Below are positions 7,276-16,294 of a DNA stretch of 37,669 nt, piece after piece. Below the pieces are notes generated by a model, which was not told where the DNA came from, ran no database searches, and saw only the letters and a list, made by a program, of their open reading frames with translations. A program made the translations under genes and the position numbers. Positions within the stretch are counted from its first letter, which is position 1, and each line of letters starts with the position of its first letter. Source of the stretch: Hyphomicrobiales bacterium (lineage in GTDB: Bacteria; Pseudomonadota; Alphaproteobacteria; Rhizobiales; Beijerinckiaceae); contig JAFAHO010000055.1 in the NCBI GenBank assembly GCA_019237205.1, positions 1 through 37,669 on the forward strand. Direction: 5' to 3'.

Positions 7276-10149
7276 ATGAAAGTCGTGATCGTCGAGTCGC
7301 CCGCGAAGGCGAAGACAATCAACAAGTATCTCGGGAAGGACTACGGAGTCTACGCCTCCTTCGGCCACGTGCGGGACCTGGCGGCCAAGGACGGCTCCGT
7401 CGATCCGGACGACGATTTCGCCATGCGCTGGGAGGTCGACGCCAAGGCGGCCAAACGGCTCAGCGACATCGGCGTCGCGGTCAAGGGCGCCGAGCGGGTC
7501 ATTCTGGCGACCGACCCGGATCGGGAGGGCGAGGCGATCTCCTGGCACATCCACGAGATCCTCTCGAACAAGAGGCTGCTGAGAGACAAGCGCGTCGACC
7601 GCGTGGTGTTCAACGCCGTCACCAGGGACGCGATCCAGGAGGCGATGCGGCATCCGCGCGAGATCGACGGGGCGCTGGTCGACGCTTACCGCGCGCGGCG
7701 CGCGCTTGATTATCTCGTCGGCTTCACGCTCTCTCCGGTGTTGTGGCGCAAGCTCCCCGGCGCGCGCTCGGCGGGACGCGTCCAATCCGTCGCTTTGCGC
7801 ATCGTTTGCGACCGCGAGCTCGAGATCGAGCGGTTCGTCGCCCGCGAGTACTGGTCGATCGTCGCGCACTTGAAAACGCAAGCGAATGCGCCCTTCTCGG
7901 CGCGGCTCGTCGGCGCCGACGGCAAGAAAATCAGCCGTCTCGACATCGGCTCCGGCGCCGAGGCCGAGGCTTTCAAGACTGCGCTCGAGACCGCCAGATT
8001 TTCCGTCCGGTCCGTCGAATCGAAGCCCGTCAGGCGCCACCCCTACCCGCCCTTCACCACCTCGACCCTGCAGCAGGAGGCCTCGCGCAAGCTCGGCCTC
8101 GCGCCGGCGCGCACGATGCAAGTCGCTCAGCGCCTCTATGAGGGCGTCGACATCGGCGACGGCGCAGTCGGCCTCATCACCTATATGCGCACCGACGGCG
8201 TCGACCTCGCGCCTGAGGCGGTCGCCGCCGCCCGCCGCGTCATCGGCAAGGATTTCGGCGATGCCTACGTGCCGAGCGCGCCGCGCAAATACACGGCCAA
8301 GGCCAAGAACGCGCAAGAAGCGCACGAGGCGATCCGGCCGACCGACATGACCCGTCGGCCGCGCGACGTCGCCCGCCGTCTCGAGCCCGAGCAGGCCAAG
8401 CTCTACGAACTCATCTGGACGCGAGCCATCGCCTGCCAGATGGAAAGCGCCGAGCTCGAAAGAACGACGGTCGACATTCTGGCCGAGGCCGGAGCCCGCA
8501 AGCTCGACTTCCGCGCGAGCGGTCAGGTCGTGCGCTTTCCGGGTTTCCTCGCGCTCTATCAGGAAGGCCGCGACGACGAGGAGGACGAGGAGTCGGGCCG
8601 TCTGCCCGCCATGCGCGATGGCGAGAAGCTGACCAAGGAGCGCATCGAAGCGACCCAGCATTTCACCGAACCGCCGCCCCGCTATACCGAGGCGACGCTG
8701 GTCAAGCGCATGGAGGAGCTCGGCATCGGCCGGCCCTCGACCTACGCCTCGACCATCGCGGTGCTGCGTGACCGAGACTATGTGCGGATCGAGAAGAAGC
8801 GGTTGATCCCGGAGGACAAGGGCAGGCTGGTGACGGCCTTCCTCGAATCCTTTTTCACGAAATATGTCGAATACGACTTCACCGCCGATCTCGAGGAGAA
8901 GCTGGACCGGGTCTCGAACAGCGAGATCGACTGGAAGGCGCTGCTCCGCGACTTCTGGAACGACTTTTCCGGCGCGGTCGGCGACATCAAGGACCTGCGG
9001 ACCGGGCAGGTGCTCGACAGCCTCAATGATCTGCTGGGGCCGCATATCTTCCCCGAGCGCGGCGACGGCGTCGATCCGCGTCTCTGCCCGGTCTGCGGCA
9101 AGGGACAATTGTCGCTGAAGCTCGGCAAGTTCGGCGCGTTCATCGGCTGCTCGAATTATCCCGAGTGCAAGTTCACCCGCGTGTTGTCGCCGAGCGGCGC
9201 CGAGAACGGCGATGGCGAGCGGCCGGGTGTCAGGCTGTTGGGCGAAGATCCGGATTCGGGCGACGAGATCACCCTCCGCAACGGCCGCTTCGGCGACTAT
9301 GTGCAGCAGGGCGAAGGCGAAAAGCCCAAACGCTCGTCCCTGCCGCGCGGCCTCAAGGCCGAAGACATGACGCTGGAAAAGGCGCTGGCGCTCCTGTCGC
9401 TGCCGCGCGAGGTCGCGCGCCATCCGACGAGCGGCGAGCCGATCATGGCCGGGATCGGCCGCTACGGCGCCTATGTGCAACACGGCAAGACCTACGCCAA
9501 TCTCGGGCGCGACGATGATGTTCTCGAGATCGGCGGCAACCGGGCGATCGACCTGATTGTCGCCAAGGAGAGCGGCGCAGGCGCCTCGCGCTTCGGCGGA
9601 GGCGGCGCTGGCCGAGTGCTCGGCGACCATCCCGAGGGCGGCGCGGTTCGCGTGAAGCAGGGCCGCTTCGGCGCTTACGTCAACCATGGCAAGATCAACG
9701 CGACGCTCCCGAGGGGAACCGATCCGGCGACCCTTGCCCTTGACGACGCGCTGGCGCTCCTCAAGGCCAAGGCGGCGGGCGGCGGCGTGATCGGGCGCCT
9801 CGTCGGCCAGCATCCGGATGGCGGCCCGGTGACCGTGCGCGAGGGCCGATTCGGGCCTTACGTCAACTGGGGCAAGGTAAACGCGACGATCCCGAAGGGA
9901 ACCGCGCCGGACTCGATTTCGCTCAGCCAGGCCCTCGACCTGCTCGCCGAGAGGGAAGGCAGGCCAGCCGCAGCTCCGCGCAAGGGGGCGAGGGGCGAGC
10001 CCAGAAGCGACCCCAAGCGCAAGAAGGCGGAAGTTAAACCGGCGCCGAAAGCGGGAAAGGGAAGAGGTCCTGCGAAGAGCGCAAAGTCAGCAACAGCCAT
10101 AAAACCCGCGGCAAAAGCGAAGCCTAAAATGGCCGCGAAAAAGAGGTAG
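7276..10149 (+). CDS. topA: DNA topoisomerase I (type IA)
   Basis: TopA relaxes negative supercoils by cutting one strand through a tyrosine link. The 957-residue product starts with the TOPRIM domain (KVVIVESPAKAKTI, then DPDREGEAI). The catalytic tyrosine is Tyr303 in ITYMRTDG. The segment GRPSTYAS near 490 is also conserved. One zinc-ribbon (CPVCGKG and CSNYPECK) lies near residues 604-635. Four copies of the Topo_C repeat follow, each with GRFGxYV or GRYGAYV and a nearby Gly-Lys. The last 70 residues are Lys-, Ala- and Pro-rich and should bind DNA without a fixed fold, as in other alphaproteobacterial TopA proteins. Many relatives have dprA just upstream; here a trehalase gene is the neighbour. 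The gene ends at a hairpin shared with a convergent gene. Confidence 0.98.
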   Translation: MKVVIVESPAKAKTINKYLGKDYGVYASFGHVRDLAAKDGSVDPDDDFAMRWEVDAKAAKRLSDIGVAVKGAERVILATDPDREGEAISWHIHEILSNKRLLRDKRVDRVVFNAVTRDAIQEAMRHPREIDGALVDAYRARRALDYLVGFTLSPVLWRKLPGARSAGRVQSVALRIVCDRELEIERFVAREYWSIVAHLKTQANAPFSARLVGADGKKISRLDIGSGAEAEAFKTALETARFSVRSVESKPVRRHPYPPFTTSTLQQEASRKLGLAPARTMQVAQRLYEGVDIGDGAVGLITYMRTDGVDLAPEAVAAARRVIGKDFGDAYVPSAPRKYTAKAKNAQEAHEAIRPTDMTRRPRDVARRLEPEQAKLYELIWTRAIACQMESAELERTTVDILAEAGARKLDFRASGQVVRFPGFLALYQEGRDDEEDEESGRLPAMRDGEKLTKERIEATQHFTEPPPRYTEATLVKRMEELGIGRPSTYASTIAVLRDRDYVRIEKKRLIPEDKGRLVTAFLESFFTKYVEYDFTADLEEKLDRVSNSEIDWKALLRDFWNDFSGAVGDIKDLRTGQVLDSLNDLLGPHIFPERGDGVDPRLCPVCGKGQLSLKLGKFGAFIGCSNYPECKFTRVLSPSGAENGDGERPGVRLLGEDPDSGDEITLRNGRFGDYVQQGEGEKPKRSSLPRGLKAEDMTLEKALALLSLPREVARHPTSGEPIMAGIGRYGAYVQHGKTYANLGRDDDVLEIGGNRAIDLIVAKESGAGASRFGGGGAGRVLGDHPEGGAVRVKQGRFGAYVNHGKINATLPRGTDPATLALDDALALLKAKAAGGGVIGRLVGQHPDGGPVTVREGRFGPYVNWGKVNATIPKGTAPDSISLSQALDLLAEREGRPAAAPRKGARGEPRSDPKRKKAEVKPAPKAGKGRGPAKSAKSATAIKPAAKAKPKMAAKKR

Positions 10150-10177
10150 CCGTTTCCGAGATCCTAAACCGCTGTCG

Positions 10178-10204
10178 AAAGGCCCGCAATCGCGAGCGGC
10201 CTTT
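10178..10204. terminator. Two-way terminator hairpin between topA and the amidohydrolase gene
   Basis: AAAGGCC (10178-10184) and GGCCTTT (10198-10204) pair perfectly, with 13 bases between them that can add a few more pairs (GC with GC). The hairpin is 28 bases after the topA stop and 10 bases beyond the amidohydrolase stop on the other strand. T and A runs are short, but the arrangement fits a terminator used from both sides. Confidence 0.6.
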
Positions 10205-10214
10205 GCTTCGACCC

Positions 10215-11705
10215 TTACGCTCTGAACAGGTCCTGCGCGATTCCCGCCGCGGCGAACACATAGTCGCGGCTTGCCTCCAGTTCCGAGCGTAGCTTGCCGA
10301 TGTCATGGCCGAGGATGGTGCCGCGCCACTTCTTGATCTCACCCGCGCAGAGGACGGTCGAGACATTCGAACGGTCCATGAGCGTCACCACCGTTCCGGC
10401 GGCATGGTTCAGCGGCGCGACATTGAGCGCCGTCGCGTCCAGAAGGATGATGTCGGCGTCTTTGCCGCGCGTCAGCGATCCAGTCTTGCCGTCGATCTTG
10501 AGCCCCCTGGCGCCGCCGATCGTGGCGAGCTTGAGCGCGTCGGTCACCGACATCAGCTTCGGATAGTCTTTGCCTTGAAGCGCAAGCTCGTTGGCGAGCA
10601 TGCGCTGCAACGTCATCACGCTGCGCATCTGGGTGAACATGTCCGCCGTCATCGTGCATTCGACGTCGGAGGACAGCGATGCGGTCATGCCAAGATCGAG
10701 GATTTTCTGAATCGGCGGCATCCCGTGGCGCATGTGCATCTCGATCGGCGCCGCGATGGAGACATGCGCGCCCGCGTCCGCCGCCGCCCTCCATGCCACG
10801 TCGCTCATGCCCGTCATATGGATGAAGAAACAGTCCGAGCCGAATTCGCCCGCCGTCGCGAGCGCGTCGAAGGTCGGCTGCATGCCGAAGGTTCCGACGA
10901 CATGCAGCGCGATCGGAAGGCCGAGCTCGCGTCCGACCTTCCATGCTTTCTCGTAACCCGGCAGGTAGATCTCGCTGCCCATGAACATGCTGAGGAGCTG
11001 ATCGCTCGACGAGAAATGCGTGTCCCTGATGCGCTTCGCGTCGTCCGGATATTTCGCCTTGTCGCCCCAGCCCTCGAAATAACCGAGCACCGCCCGGCGC
11101 CCGGCCGCGCGCAAGCCCTCGATCGCGGCGTCCGAATGTTCGGGCGAATGATGGATCTGGCTCACGTCCATAACGCCGGTCACGCCGGCGTCGATCTGCG
11201 CGACGCCGCCGAACACCTCGTTGATGAAGACGTCCTGAGGCCGATAGACCATCGAGAATTTTTGCAGGATCAATTCATAGTAGTTGTGCACGCTCTCCGG
11301 ACGGCCGTCGTTGATGAGGATGCCGTCGGCGAGGACGCTGCGCAGGCAGGTCTCGAACTGGTGATGATGACCGTCGATGAAGCCCGGCATGACGATATGT
11401 CCCGCCGCATCGATAACGGCCGCGTCGGGCGCCGAGATGGAAGGTGCGATCTCGGCGATCGTTCAGCCCTCGATAAGAACATCGCCCGTCGCGTGATCGC
11501 CGACCCGCTCGTCCATCGAGAGGATCGTCCCGCCCTTGATCAGCGTCCGCCGGCCCTTGGCGCCGACGCCCTTCGGCATCGCGCGGCTCGCCGCATCGCG
11601 CTGCGCCTCGCGCTTCATCGAAGCTCCCGGCTGCGGCGCGGGCTTTACTGCGAAGATCGGACTTAGTCCCCCTCCTGCCGAGGCGAGGTCGCGGATGGCG
11701 CACAT
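10215..11705 (-). pseudogene. Amidohydrolase (cytosine deaminase/AtzA-like) with an in-frame TGA
   Basis: Read as one frame, the gene spans about 496 codons of the metal-dependent amidohydrolase superfamily. It begins at the ATG at 11703-11705 behind an excellent Shine-Dalgarno site (GGAGG, seven bases away). Codons 1-80 contain the N-terminal beta domain start (TLIKGGTILSMDERVGD, then GDVLIEG). Codon 81 is TGA (11463-11465). Without any frame change the sequence resumes as TIAEIAPSI, then MPGFIDGHHHQFETC with metal ligands His113 and His115. Further metal-site candidates are His in IALHVVG and FFIHMTG, and Asp in SLSSDVECTMTADM. The distal part looks intact. A fragment of 391 residues could restart at the ATG at 11390 but would lack the first half of the beta domain. 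A CGA or GGA to TGA change, a sequencing error or readthrough would explain it. Substrate unknown. Confidence 0.82.
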
Positions 11706-11852
11706 TGATTTCCTCCACGCCGCTTGACGACGGCCGCCTGCGGCGGCGGGCTTCTTTCGGCGCGGCGTCGGGAGGTTTGCCGAAACGGGGTCGACCGTCA
11801 AATGGCGAGCCGGTCGCGGCCGCTCTCGCTCGCCGCGCGGCCTTAAGGCTCG

Positions 11853-12239
11853 CTATCCCGGCCGGTGACACACGGCTTCGATATTGTTGCTGTCGGGATC
11901 GAAGACGAAGGCGCCATAGTAGTGCGCGTGATAGTGCGGCCTTACCCCCGGCGCGCCGTTGTCCCGTCCGCCAGCGGCGATCGCGACGCGGTGGAACGCG
12001 TCGACCTCGGCGCGGGTGCGGGCCGTGAACGCGACGTGCGTTCCGCCTCTCGGCCTCGCGCCCGTGCCGATCCAGAAGAACGCCTTGCCGTCGGCCCCGA
12101 AGCCGGCGTGGGCGTCGCCGCCCGTCTCTTCCGCGGTGACTTCCATGATCGCGCCGAGCCCGAGCGGCTTCAGCGCGGCCTGATAGAACGCCTTTGCGCG
12201 CTCGAAGTCGGCGACCGATAGACCGATGTGGTCGAGCAT
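11853..12239 (-). CDS. VOC-fold (glyoxalase/bleomycin-resistance type) protein
   Basis: The 128-residue protein is a single VOC module pair. It has the opening MLDHIGLSVADFERAKAFYQ, typical of metal-dependent small lyases, isomerases and dioxygenases. The conserved ending YYGAFVFDPDSNNIEAVCH supplies the usual Glu ligand, with His4 as the other likely ligand. The internal HVAFTARTR is also a family mark. The start ATG at 12237-12239 is preceded by GAGGAGG, a strong ribosome site; the frame extends upstream but without support. This subtype is widely annotated as a glyoxalase-like protein without a known substrate. It lies about 150 bases upstream of the broken amidohydrolase gene on the same strand, so they may share a transcript. 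A detoxification role is only a guess. Confidence 0.93.
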   Translation of the reverse strand: MLDHIGLSVADFERAKAFYQAALKPLGLGAIMEVTAEETGGDAHAGFGADGKAFFWIGTGARPRGGTHVAFTARTRAEVDAFHRVAIAAGGRDNGAPGVRPHYHAHYYGAFVFDPDSNNIEAVCHRPG

Positions 12240-12747
12240 GACACCTCCTCGGGGGCTGATCCATAACACATGCGTCGCGGGCCTCATGCGCAGGCCGCAT
12301 GACGCCAATACCTCATATGCGATTTTCGTGGCAGCGCTTTTCCTGTCTTCGAGCGCTCCGCCCACCTGTCATCTCCCTGATGAGCCCGAATTATCTCGCT
12401 GTTGATTGTCCTGTTATTTTGCGCAGGCCGCGCGCGTGGTTTTTCGGTAGCGGTTGGACATAAAGGTTCTTTAGCGGCCAGGTCGGGAAAACGCGCGCGA
12501 TTCTTGCTTTTTTCTGCCTGTTATCGGGATGAAAATGGCGGCGTGCGTTATGCGGGCTTGGCATACGTTCGAGGATGGCGTTCGTGGCGGGAAAAGCGAC
12601 AGGCTCGCTCCGGGGGCTCGGAACGGAGCACGCGTTACGAGGGTTGGTAGCGGTGGACGGCGAGGTTGCGCCCGGGAAAACGCTGGCGTTCGGCTGCCCC
12701 CGGGGTTAATGGCGAAGTTGCATCGAGTCTCACGCTGACGACAAGGG
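12240..12747. other. Gene-poor region of about 500 bases
   Basis: This stretch separates two divergent genes and holds no frame that looks like a protein. It must carry the promoters of the VOC gene and of the PmtA-like gene, but I could not pair convincing -35 and -10 boxes. A nested inverted repeat lies at 12671-12704: an outer CCCGGG/CCCGGG pair encloses AACGC-TG-GCGTT (12679-12690). It could be a structured leader or a terminator-like element. Confidence 0.4.
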
Positions 12748-13428
12748 GTGCGGAGCTTGAACCCCATCCACGCCACGCAGCGTTATGCGGGACATCACGC
12801 CGAGGCGGCCTATAGCCGCTGGGCGCCCGTCTACGACCTCGTCTTCGATCTGCCGTTTCATCCCGGCCGGCTGGCGGCGGCGCGCGCGGCTGGATCGGCG
12901 GCGGGGCCCGGCGGCGAGATTTTGGTCATCGGCGTCGGCACGGGCCTGGAATTGCCTCTGCTGCCCAGCAACGTGCTGGTTACCGGCGTTGACATCAGCG
13001 CGCCGATGCTGCGGGCCGCCCAGGCGCGCGTCCGGCGCGAAGGGCTTGCGCAGGTCAAAGGCCTTCACGTTATGGACGCAGCCGAGCTCGAGTTTCCCGA
13101 CTCGGCCTTCGACGTCGCGCTCGCGCCCTATGTGATGAGCGTCCTGCCGCATCCCGAGCGCGCGCTGGACGAAGCCTGGAGAGTGTTGCGGCCGGGCGGA
13201 ACCCTCATCGTCATGAATCATTTCGCCGCGTCGGGCGGCTTCCGCGCGGCGGTCGAGCGCCGGATGGAAACCGCCGCAGCCTGGCTCGGCTGGCATCCGA
13301 ATTTCCCCTACGCCGCGGTCGGCGGCTGGATCGCGTCCCGTCCCGACGCTCGGGTGGTTGAACAGCGCGAACTTCCGCCGATGAAACTGTTCATGCTGCT
13401 GAGGATCGAAAAGGCCAGCGGTCCTTGA
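12748..13428 (+). CDS. pmtA: SAM-dependent methyltransferase, PmtA-like (phosphatidylethanolamine N-methyltransferase)
   Basis: The product (226 residues) has a Rossmann methyltransferase fold: motif I is ILVIGVGTGLELPLL, followed by TGVDISAPMLRAA, then VMDAAELEFPDSAFDVALA and the post-motif VLRPGGTLIVMNHF. The segment YSRWAPVYDLVFDLPFHPGR near the N-terminus and the motif order match the Rhodobacter-type PmtA. That enzyme adds methyl groups to phosphatidylethanolamine to build phosphatidylcholine. Many relatives are only called class I methyltransferase, so the substrate is inferred. The start is uncertain: GTG at 12748 is given here, but the TTG at 12757 has AAGGGG eight bases upstream and may be the true start. 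It stands alone, about 110 bases before rnr on the same strand. Confidence 0.8.
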   Translation: MRSLNPIHATQRYAGHHAEAAYSRWAPVYDLVFDLPFHPGRLAAARAAGSAAGPGGEILVIGVGTGLELPLLPSNVLVTGVDISAPMLRAAQARVRREGLAQVKGLHVMDAAELEFPDSAFDVALAPYVMSVLPHPERALDEAWRVLRPGGTLIVMNHFAASGGFRAAVERRMETAAAWLGWHPNFPYAAVGGWIASRPDARVVEQRELPPMKLFMLLRIEKASGP

Positions 13429-13538
13429 CGCGGCTGTCTGAACAAATCCCAACCTCCGGCATCAGGCGTCGAGCGTCGCAACTTGTTTCCTGGCCTCCTC
13501 GAACTTAGGTTGGCGGTCGGGCGCCTTCGCGGCCCCGA

Positions 13539-15887
13539 GTGGAACCCTTGCAAGATCATGTCCCCCATAAACGCAGGCCGAAGGGCGCCCGCAGCGGGCC
13601 TCCGCGGAGACCCGCCGCCGTGCCGTCCCGCGAGGAGCTGGTCGCCTTCATCGGCGGGGGGGCCTCGCCGAACGGCGAGAGACCGCCGGCCCGCGTGACC
13701 AAGCGCGACATCGCCCGCGCCTTCGGCGTGAAAGGAGAGGCCAAAACCGAGCTCAAGCTGCTCATCAAGGACCTGCAGGCCGAGGGCGCCGTCGCGCGCG
13801 GCCGCAAGGCGCTGACCGTTCAGGGCCGCCTGCCCTCGCTTGTCGTCGCCAACATCGCCGGGCGCGACCGCGACGGCGAACTCATCGCTAGGCCCATCGA
13901 GTGGAGCGAGGATGGCTCCGCGCCGCTGATCCTCGTGCGGCGGTCGCGCGCCAAGCGCGACAACGCGCCCACGCCTGGCCTGGGCGCGCGCGTCCTGATG
14001 CGCGTCGAGCTCAATCCCAACGCCGCCGGGAAAGAGCCTGCCTATTCCGGTCGTGTGATCAAGATTCTCGACAAGATGAAGGCGCGCCTCTTCGCCGTCT
14101 TCCGCAAGGCCGTGGACGGATCGGGACGCGCGTTGCCGGTCGAGAAGCGTTCGGCGGGGCGGGAGCTTCGCGTACCGGCAGGGATGGCGGACGAGGCCGA
14201 AGATGGGGATCTGGTCGCGATCGAGCCATTGCGCGAGAGTCGGTTCGGCGCGCCCTCTGCGCGCGTCGTCGAGTCGCTGGGGTCCGTCAAGTCCGAGCGG
14301 GCGGTGAGTCTCATCGCGCTCGCGGCCCATCACATCCCCCATGTCTTTTCGCCGTCTGCGCTCAAAGAGGCCGAGAGCGTCCGCCCTGTCCGGCTCGCGC
14401 CGCCGCGGGAAGACTGGCGGTCGCTGCCGCTCGTCACCATCGACCCGCCCGACGCCAAAGACCACGACGACGCGGTCCACGCCGCGCCCGATCCCGATCC
14501 GGCGAACGCGGGCGGCTTCATCGTCACAGTCGCCATCGCCGACGTCGCCGCCTATGTGAGGCCTGGGTCGGCGCTCGACCGCGAGGCGCTGGAACGAGGC
14601 AACTCCGTCTATTTTCCCGACCGGGTCGTGCCGATGCTGCCCGAGCGCATCTCCACCGACCTCTGTTCGCTGCGCCCGCTCGAGGACCGGCCGGCGCTCG
14701 CCGTGCGCATGGTCCTCAGCCCGGAGGGCCGGAAACGCTCGCATGCATTCCATCGCATCATGATGCGCTCGCCCGCCAGACTGTCTTACGAACAGGCGCA
14801 GTCCGCAATCGATGGTCTGACGGACGAAACGACGGCGCCGCTCCGTGAAAGCGTGCTGAAGCCTCTCTACGCCGCGCACGCCATCGTGAAAATAGAACGC
14901 GGGCGCCGGGACCCGCTCGATCTCGACCTGCCCGAGCGCAAGTTGATCCTCGACAAGGAGGGGCGGCTCGCCGGGGTCCGCTGGCCGGAGCGGCTCGAGG
15001 CGCACCGTCTGATCGAGGAGTTCATGATCCTCGCTAACGTAGCCGCGGCCGAGACGCTGGAAGCGGCGCATTCGCCGCTCCTCTATCGCGCGCATGATGC
15101 GCCCAGCGTCGAGAAGCTCAACGATCTCGTCGAATTCTTGAGCGCGATCGGCGTGAAGCTCGCCAAGGGCGACCGGCTGCGCCCCTCCCACTTTAACGGC
15201 GTGCTCGGCCGCGTTCGCGGGCAGGGGGTCGAGGCTCTCGTCAACGAAGTCGTGCTGCGCGCCCAGGCGCAGGCGGAATACAGTCACGAGAATTACGGCC
15301 ATTTCGGCCTCAACCTACGCCGATACGCCCATTTCACGTCGCCGATCCGCCGCTACGCCGATCTGATCGTTCACCGGGCGCTGATCCGCGCGCTCGGCCT
15401 TGGCGAGGGAGGCCTTAACGACATGCGCGGCGGCGAACTCGCGCAGATCGCCGAGCACATTTCGGCCGCCGAGCGCAGGGCTATGGCCGCCGAACGCGAG
15501 ACGGTCGACCGGCTTGTCGCGGCTCATCTCGCCGACCGCGTCGGCGCCATCTTTGAGGGGCGCATAGCGGGCGTCACCCGCGTCGGCCTGTTCGTCAAGC
15601 TTGCGGAGACGGGCGCGGACGGCTTCGTGCCCGCGGCGACGCTCGGCGACGACTATTTCCGCTACGATGAGGGGACGCGCTCGCTGGTTGGCGCGCGCAC
15701 CGGCAACACCTACCGGCTGGGCGATCCCGTCCGGGCGCGCCTCGTCGAGGCCGCGCCTTTCGCCGGCGCGCTCCGGTTCGAGATCGTTTCGGGCGCCGCG
15801 CGCGAAGACTCACTGCGCAAGCGCCCACGCGCGGCTCGGTCCGATGCGCTGGCGCGCGACGAGACCCGCAGGAGCAAGCGCCGATGA
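13539..15887 (+). CDS. rnr: Ribonuclease R
   Basis: RNase R is a 3'-to-5' exoribonuclease that degrades structured RNA, including rRNA and mRNA fragments. The 782-residue product has an N-terminal winged-helix/cold-shock part (KRDIARAFGVKGEAKTELK near residue 55). The RNB catalytic domain follows from about 290, with the metal-binding aspartates in TIDPPDAKDHDDAV. The family segment HFTSPIRRYADLIVHR lies near 600. An S1 RNA-binding domain is at 660-740 (FEGRIAGVTRVGLFVKL). The tail is basic. The GTG start at 13539 has no clear ribosome site; a TTG at 13548 is an alternative. The stop overlaps the next start (ATGA), so DUF983 and then the Nudix gene are translationally coupled to it. In many alphaproteobacteria rnr and a DUF983 gene are neighbours. 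Confidence 0.97.
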   Translation: MEPLQDHVPHKRRPKGARSGPPRRPAAVPSREELVAFIGGGASPNGERPPARVTKRDIARAFGVKGEAKTELKLLIKDLQAEGAVARGRKALTVQGRLPSLVVANIAGRDRDGELIARPIEWSEDGSAPLILVRRSRAKRDNAPTPGLGARVLMRVELNPNAAGKEPAYSGRVIKILDKMKARLFAVFRKAVDGSGRALPVEKRSAGRELRVPAGMADEAEDGDLVAIEPLRESRFGAPSARVVESLGSVKSERAVSLIALAAHHIPHVFSPSALKEAESVRPVRLAPPREDWRSLPLVTIDPPDAKDHDDAVHAAPDPDPANAGGFIVTVAIADVAAYVRPGSALDREALERGNSVYFPDRVVPMLPERISTDLCSLRPLEDRPALAVRMVLSPEGRKRSHAFHRIMMRSPARLSYEQAQSAIDGLTDETTAPLRESVLKPLYAAHAIVKIERGRRDPLDLDLPERKLILDKEGRLAGVRWPERLEAHRLIEEFMILANVAAAETLEAAHSPLLYRAHDAPSVEKLNDLVEFLSAIGVKLAKGDRLRPSHFNGVLGRVRGQGVEALVNEVVLRAQAQAEYSHENYGHFGLNLRRYAHFTSPIRRYADLIVHRALIRALGLGEGGLNDMRGGELAQIAEHISAAERRAMAAERETVDRLVAAHLADRVGAIFEGRIAGVTRVGLFVKLAETGADGFVPAATLGDDYFRYDEGTRSLVGARTGNTYRLGDPVRARLVEAAPFAGALRFEIVSGAAREDSLRKRPRAARSDALARDETRRSKRR

Positions 15888-16294
15888 ACGACATGTCGGG
15901 CTTCCGATGGCAGGCGCCGAGGAGGAGCCGCCAACTCGGCGAGGCCATCCGGCGCGGGCTCGTCGGACGCTGCCCGGCCTGTGGCCGCGGCCGGCTTTTT
16001 CGCGCCTACCTCAAGATCGTGCCCTCCTGCAAGGTGTGCGGCGAGGACCTTAGCCACGCCCGGGCCGACGATGCGCCGGCCTATCTTACTATGCTCGTCG
16101 TCTGTCACGTGGTCGGCGCGGGCGTGCTCCTGTCAGACAATATCTTGCCGCAAACGCCAATCGCGCTCGTCGCCCTTTTCTGGCTGTTGGTGACCATTGG
16201 GGTGAGCCTTCTCCTGTTGCCGCGCATGAAGGGCGCAGTCGTCGGGCAGCAATGGGCGCTGTTCATGCACGGCTTCGGCGGGGATGCAGGGTGA
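15884..16294 (+). CDS. DUF983 family membrane protein
   Basis: The 136-residue product has an N-terminal zinc-ribbon (CPACGRGRLF near residues 30-39 and CKVCGED near 49-55). Two hydrophobic membrane segments follow at about 68-88 and 92-114. This is the standard layout of DUF983, a small family common in alphaproteobacteria. Its function is unknown. The start ATG overlaps the rnr stop by four bases (ATGA), and the stop overlaps the Nudix GTG start. The three genes therefore form one coupled unit. A second ATG at 15893 would shorten it by three residues. No pathway role can be read from the sequence; the link with RNase R is conserved but unexplained. Confidence 0.92.
   Translation: MNDMSGFRWQAPRRSRQLGEAIRRGLVGRCPACGRGRLFRAYLKIVPSCKVCGEDLSHARADDAPAYLTMLVVCHVVGAGVLLSDNILPQTPIALVALFWLLVTIGVSLLLLPRMKGAVVGQQWALFMHGFGGDAG

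Noticed and set aside
6991..9813. A 940-codon open frame on the minus strand
   Set aside because: It lies antisense to topA and the end of the trehalase gene. Both have clear motifs; the antisense product is Arg-, Gly- and Asp-rich as expected from high-GC shadow frames.
11463..11465. Selenocysteine at the in-frame TGA of the amidohydrolase gene
   Set aside because: The codon lies in the N-terminal beta domain away from the metal site, relatives do not use Sec there, and I saw no typical hairpin directly after it.
12402..12650. An 82-codon open frame in the gene-poor gap
   Set aside because: It has no ribosome site, no recognisable motif and a shadow-like composition.
13308..15302. A 664-codon open frame on the minus strand
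   Set aside because: It is antisense to rnr, which shows all RNase R motifs.
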